A stretch of 16,492 nt of DNA, from NCBI GenBank assembly GCA_014381385.1, contig JACNLR010000052.1:1-16492 (forward strand), in the 5' to 3' direction. Numbering within the stretch: the first letter of the stretch is position 1; each line of letters begins with the position of its first letter. The translations under genes and the position numbers were made by a program. The stretch is from Planctomycetota bacterium (lineage in GTDB: Bacteria > Planctomycetota > Phycisphaerae > Phycisphaerales > SM1A02). The notes beneath the pieces were generated by a model that was not told the DNA's origin, did not search any database, and saw nothing but the letters and a program-made list of their open reading frames with translations. Below, in pieces: positions 14,564 through 16,492 of this stretch.

Positions 14564-16225
14564 ATGAAACCAAACATGCTATTCCCTGTTATTACAGCAC
14601 TTATCCCGACCATCATTGCTAATGGGGACATAATCGCTATTGATATGACCATAGCTCCAAGCACACAACAAATGCTGGCAGGACAAGCAACGGATGTACT
14701 GCGATACTCGGCAACCCTCAATTCAGGCCCCGTTTCAACCCTCACAGAAATTCAAGACTCATACCTTGGCCCAATCATCTCAGTTCATACTGGAGACCAG
14801 GTACATATTCACGCACAAAACAACATGGCCAACGAAACGACTGTCCATTGGCACGGTCTTGACATCCCAGAAGAAGCAGATGGTCACCCAAAAGACGCGT
14901 TTGGTCCAGATACCTCCTACGATTATGAATTCATCGTACGAAATCGAGCTGCGACATATTGGTATCACCCCCACCCCGACATGATGACTGGAGAACAAGC
15001 CTACCGAGGTCTTGCGAGTTTCTTTATCGTAAGCGATCCTCAAGAACAAGCGCTTGACTTACCTCGTGGTGAATACGACTTACCTATTTGTATTCAAGAC
15101 GCAGATTTTGATAACGACAATCAACTTGTTTATAGTGGCGCAAACATGATGGGCATGTTTGGAAACACGCAACTCATTAATGGACGCGTTGATACAAACT
15201 ATTCCGCTGCAACAAGAATGTATCGCCTCCGACTTCTCAACGGAAGTCAGTCTCGAATTCTTAAACTCGGCTTTGACGATGGCGCACCAATGACTGTAAT
15301 AGGCGTTGATGGAGGACTTTTAGAAGCTCCTGAGAGCAAACCCTATCTCCTCATGGGACCAGGCGAGCGTTACGAGGTCATTGCTGACTTTAGCAATAAA
15401 AATATCGGCGAAGTTATCACCTTAAAAACACTTGCATACGATAATTTTGCTGGTGGCATTGGTCAGGGCGATGAAAGAGATCTCATGACGTTTACTATTG
15501 ATCGCGCTGAACAAGAATCGCTCGTACTACCAAGTACGCTCGTACCCCTTGGTGAACAATTTGATGTAGCAAACATTACGGACAGCAAACTATGGCCAAT
15601 CACATTTGAAGGTGGAACTTTTTTGCTCAACGGTGCATCATTTGACATGACAGGTACCCTCGAAAACGAGCGAGCGCCCGGCGATGCTCTTGAGATGGTG
15701 ACGATTACGAATTCCGATGGGAATATTATCTTTGCACATCCAATGCACTTCCACGGTCGTCAGTTTCAAATCCACAGCCGCACCATCGGTGCCGATGGTC
15801 TTGATGCATACAACACAGTAAAAGACGGATTAGTTGACAGTGGCTGGCAAGACACCTTCATGATTATGCCACACGAAACTGTTTCTTTCCTCGTACGCTG
15901 GAGTCGTCATCCTGGCCTCTTTATGTGGCACTGCCACAACCTTCCGCACGAGGACATGGGCATGATGCGAAACTTTTTACTTACAGACGTGCTTTGCCCA
16001 GCAGATTTAACGCATGATGGCATCGTTGACGTAGCCGACTTTTTAGAAATCATTGCAAAATGGGGAACACCCTTTGGAGATGTTACAGGAGACGATTTAA
16101 CAAACGTTTCCGACGTACTTGCAGTAATTAGCGACTGGGGCATTTGTGATGCTGGCTTCCGCGAACTTCCAAGAGCACCTGCACCTTCCAAGCCAAAACG
16201 TAATGCACCTTCCAAGCCGACCTGA
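14564..16225 (+). CDS. Exported multicopper oxidase with dockerin-like tail
   Basis: A 553-residue oxidase that would couple one-electron oxidation of a substrate to reduction of oxygen to water. A Sec signal peptide (about 1-20) precedes three cupredoxin domains. All four copper motifs are present: HWHG (His95, His97), HPH (His135, His137), HPMHFHG (His392, His395, His397) and HCHNLPHEDMGM (His456, Cys457, His458, His462, with Met467 as axial ligand). This is the CueO/CotA/laccase-like three-domain layout. Signals specific to a substrate are not clear; cuprous oxidase activity is suggested by the nearby metal-efflux genes. A dockerin-like tail starts at Cys478, followed by an unusual Pro/Lys/Ala-rich end (APSKPKRNAPSKPT). 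A TTG two codons earlier (14558) is in frame, but ATG 14564 fits better with the purine-rich GAGAAAG (14551-14557) and with the paralogue start. Confidence 0.92.
   Translation: MKPNMLFPVITALIPTIIANGDIIAIDMTIAPSTQQMLAGQATDVLRYSATLNSGPVSTLTEIQDSYLGPIISVHTGDQVHIHAQNNMANETTVHWHGLDIPEEADGHPKDAFGPDTSYDYEFIVRNRAATYWYHPHPDMMTGEQAYRGLASFFIVSDPQEQALDLPRGEYDLPICIQDADFDNDNQLVYSGANMMGMFGNTQLINGRVDTNYSAATRMYRLRLLNGSQSRILKLGFDDGAPMTVIGVDGGLLEAPESKPYLLMGPGERYEVIADFSNKNIGEVITLKTLAYDNFAGGIGQGDERDLMTFTIDRAEQESLVLPSTLVPLGEQFDVANITDSKLWPITFEGGTFLLNGASFDMTGTLENERAPGDALEMVTITNSDGNIIFAHPMHFHGRQFQIHSRTIGADGLDAYNTVKDGLVDSGWQDTFMIMPHETVSFLVRWSRHPGLFMWHCHNLPHEDMGMMRNFLLTDVLCPADLTHDGIVDVADFLEIIAKWGTPFGDVTGDDLTNVSDVLAVISDWGICDAGFRELPRAPAPSKPKRNAPSKPT
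16180..16218 (+). repeat. 15-bp direct repeat at the 3' end of the oxidase gene
   Basis: TGCACCTTCCAAGCC occurs at 16180-16194 and 16204-16218, a 24-base period that keeps frame and encodes APSKP twice. It forms the last residues of the oxidase after the dockerin-like tail. Confidence 0.85.
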
Positions 16226-16305
16226 ACCTAGTGATTAAAAAGCTATAAAAAGGTGACAGCCTTGTACTTTTTTAGTTAACTAATCATAAAAATGCAACCC
16301 TGGAC

Positions 16306-16333
16306 TTGCGGGCACCGAATATATCGGTATATT
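16306..16333 (+). promoter_or_regulatory. Candidate promoter with inverted-repeat operator before the second oxidase
   Basis: TTGCGG (16306-16311) and TATATT (16328-16333) are 16 bases apart. The spacer, plus the first base of the -10 box, is a perfect inverted repeat ACCGA-ATATA-TCGGT (16314-16328). An operator lying between the promoter boxes is typical of regulated promoters, including metal-responsive ones; no regulator gene is visible, so its identity is unknown. Confidence 0.4.
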
Positions 16334-16374
16334 GCTATATGCCTTTAACTTGGTTTTTATAGAGGAACCTACCG

Positions 16375-16492
16375 ATGAAAAAGCCCTTACTCATACCCGT
16401 ACTTTCGATTCTCATCCCAACAGCGCTCGCTACAGCGGATGACATCGTCATCAACATGACTGCTGCAAACAGTACACAACAGATTCTTCCAG
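16375..16492 (+). CDS. Start of a second, paralogous multicopper oxidase (3' end outside window)
   Basis: An open frame of 39 residues runs from ATG 16375 to the window edge, with AGAGGAA (16361-16367) as ribosome site. It starts with a Sec signal peptide MKKPLLIPVLSILIPTALA and continues DDIVINMTAANSTQQILP. This aligns with the start of the neighbouring oxidase (LFPVITALIPTIIAN, then IDMTIAPSTQQML). No copper motif is reached, so the assignment rests on this similarity and on the tandem position. It lies 149 bases after the first oxidase and has its own candidate promoter. Confidence 0.7.
   Translation, partial: MKKPLLIPVLSILIPTALATADDIVINMTAANSTQQILP

Noticed and set aside
5356..16225. Cellulosome interpretation of the dockerin-like tails
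   Set aside because: No cohesin, scaffoldin or carbohydrate-active enzyme is visible, and the tails sit on proteases and an oxidase.
16226..16290. Terminator between the two oxidase genes
   Set aside because: Only a four-bp stem (AAGG/CCTT) before a T-run near 16269 was found; too weak to call, so it is unclear whether the first oxidase transcript ends before the second gene.
1..16492. tRNA or rRNA genes, insertion sequence transposases, attachment sites
   Set aside because: None could be recognised by reading both strands; a dedicated search was not possible.

Overview
The window looks like accessory DNA of a planctomycete-like bacterium, most likely a marine member of the Phycisphaerae. 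Five of the eight genes encode Sec-exported proteins that end in a two-loop calcium-binding dockerin-like tail (pattern D-x-D-x-D-G-x-V-D-V-x-D-[IL]-L...WG). Such tails are common on exported proteins of that group. The DNA is fairly AT-rich, Shine-Dalgarno sites are clear but variable (AAAGGAG, GGAGAGG, AGAGGAA), and one gene starts with TTG. The lineage call is inference from these traits only.

Layout. (1) Positions 1-5288, plus strand: a heavy-metal efflux operon. It holds the 3' part of a CusB-type adaptor with a fused DUF3347 metal-binding domain, a CusA-type RND permease overlapping it by ATGA, and a secreted protein built from four tandem cysteine motifs of the TRASH/YHS kind. It ends at a strong bidirectional terminator (5307-5337). 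(2) Positions 5356-13949, minus strand: four exported proteins with dockerin-like tails. In order of transcription they are an M36-type (fungalysin-like) metalloprotease (11655-13949), an exported protein of unknown function (10636-11586), a metzincin (M12/reprolysin-like) protease with three six-cysteine repeats (8271-10538), and a second M36-type protease (5356-8082). (3) Positions 13950-14563: a 0.6 kb divergent intergenic region rich in structure. It contains a protease promoter and leader hairpins, a possible small RNA with a CTCC-repeat and its own terminator, and a 103-bp element with 19-bp inverted ends. (4) Positions 14564-16492, plus strand: a multicopper oxidase with a dockerin-like tail, then the start of a second, paralogous one cut by the window edge.

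How they may work together. The efflux pump, the four-motif cysteine protein and the two multicopper oxidases fit export, capture and oxidation of copper or a similar soft metal in the envelope. The proteases look like a separate extracellular protein-degradation set. The shared tail suggests that the proteases, the unknown protein and the oxidase are placed at the same location (cell surface or matrix), which is inference.

The most interesting points are the four-motif metal-binding protein linked to a DUF3347 adaptor, the shared tail, the intrinsic terminator placed 18 bases before a start codon, and the unexplained structured intergenic region.
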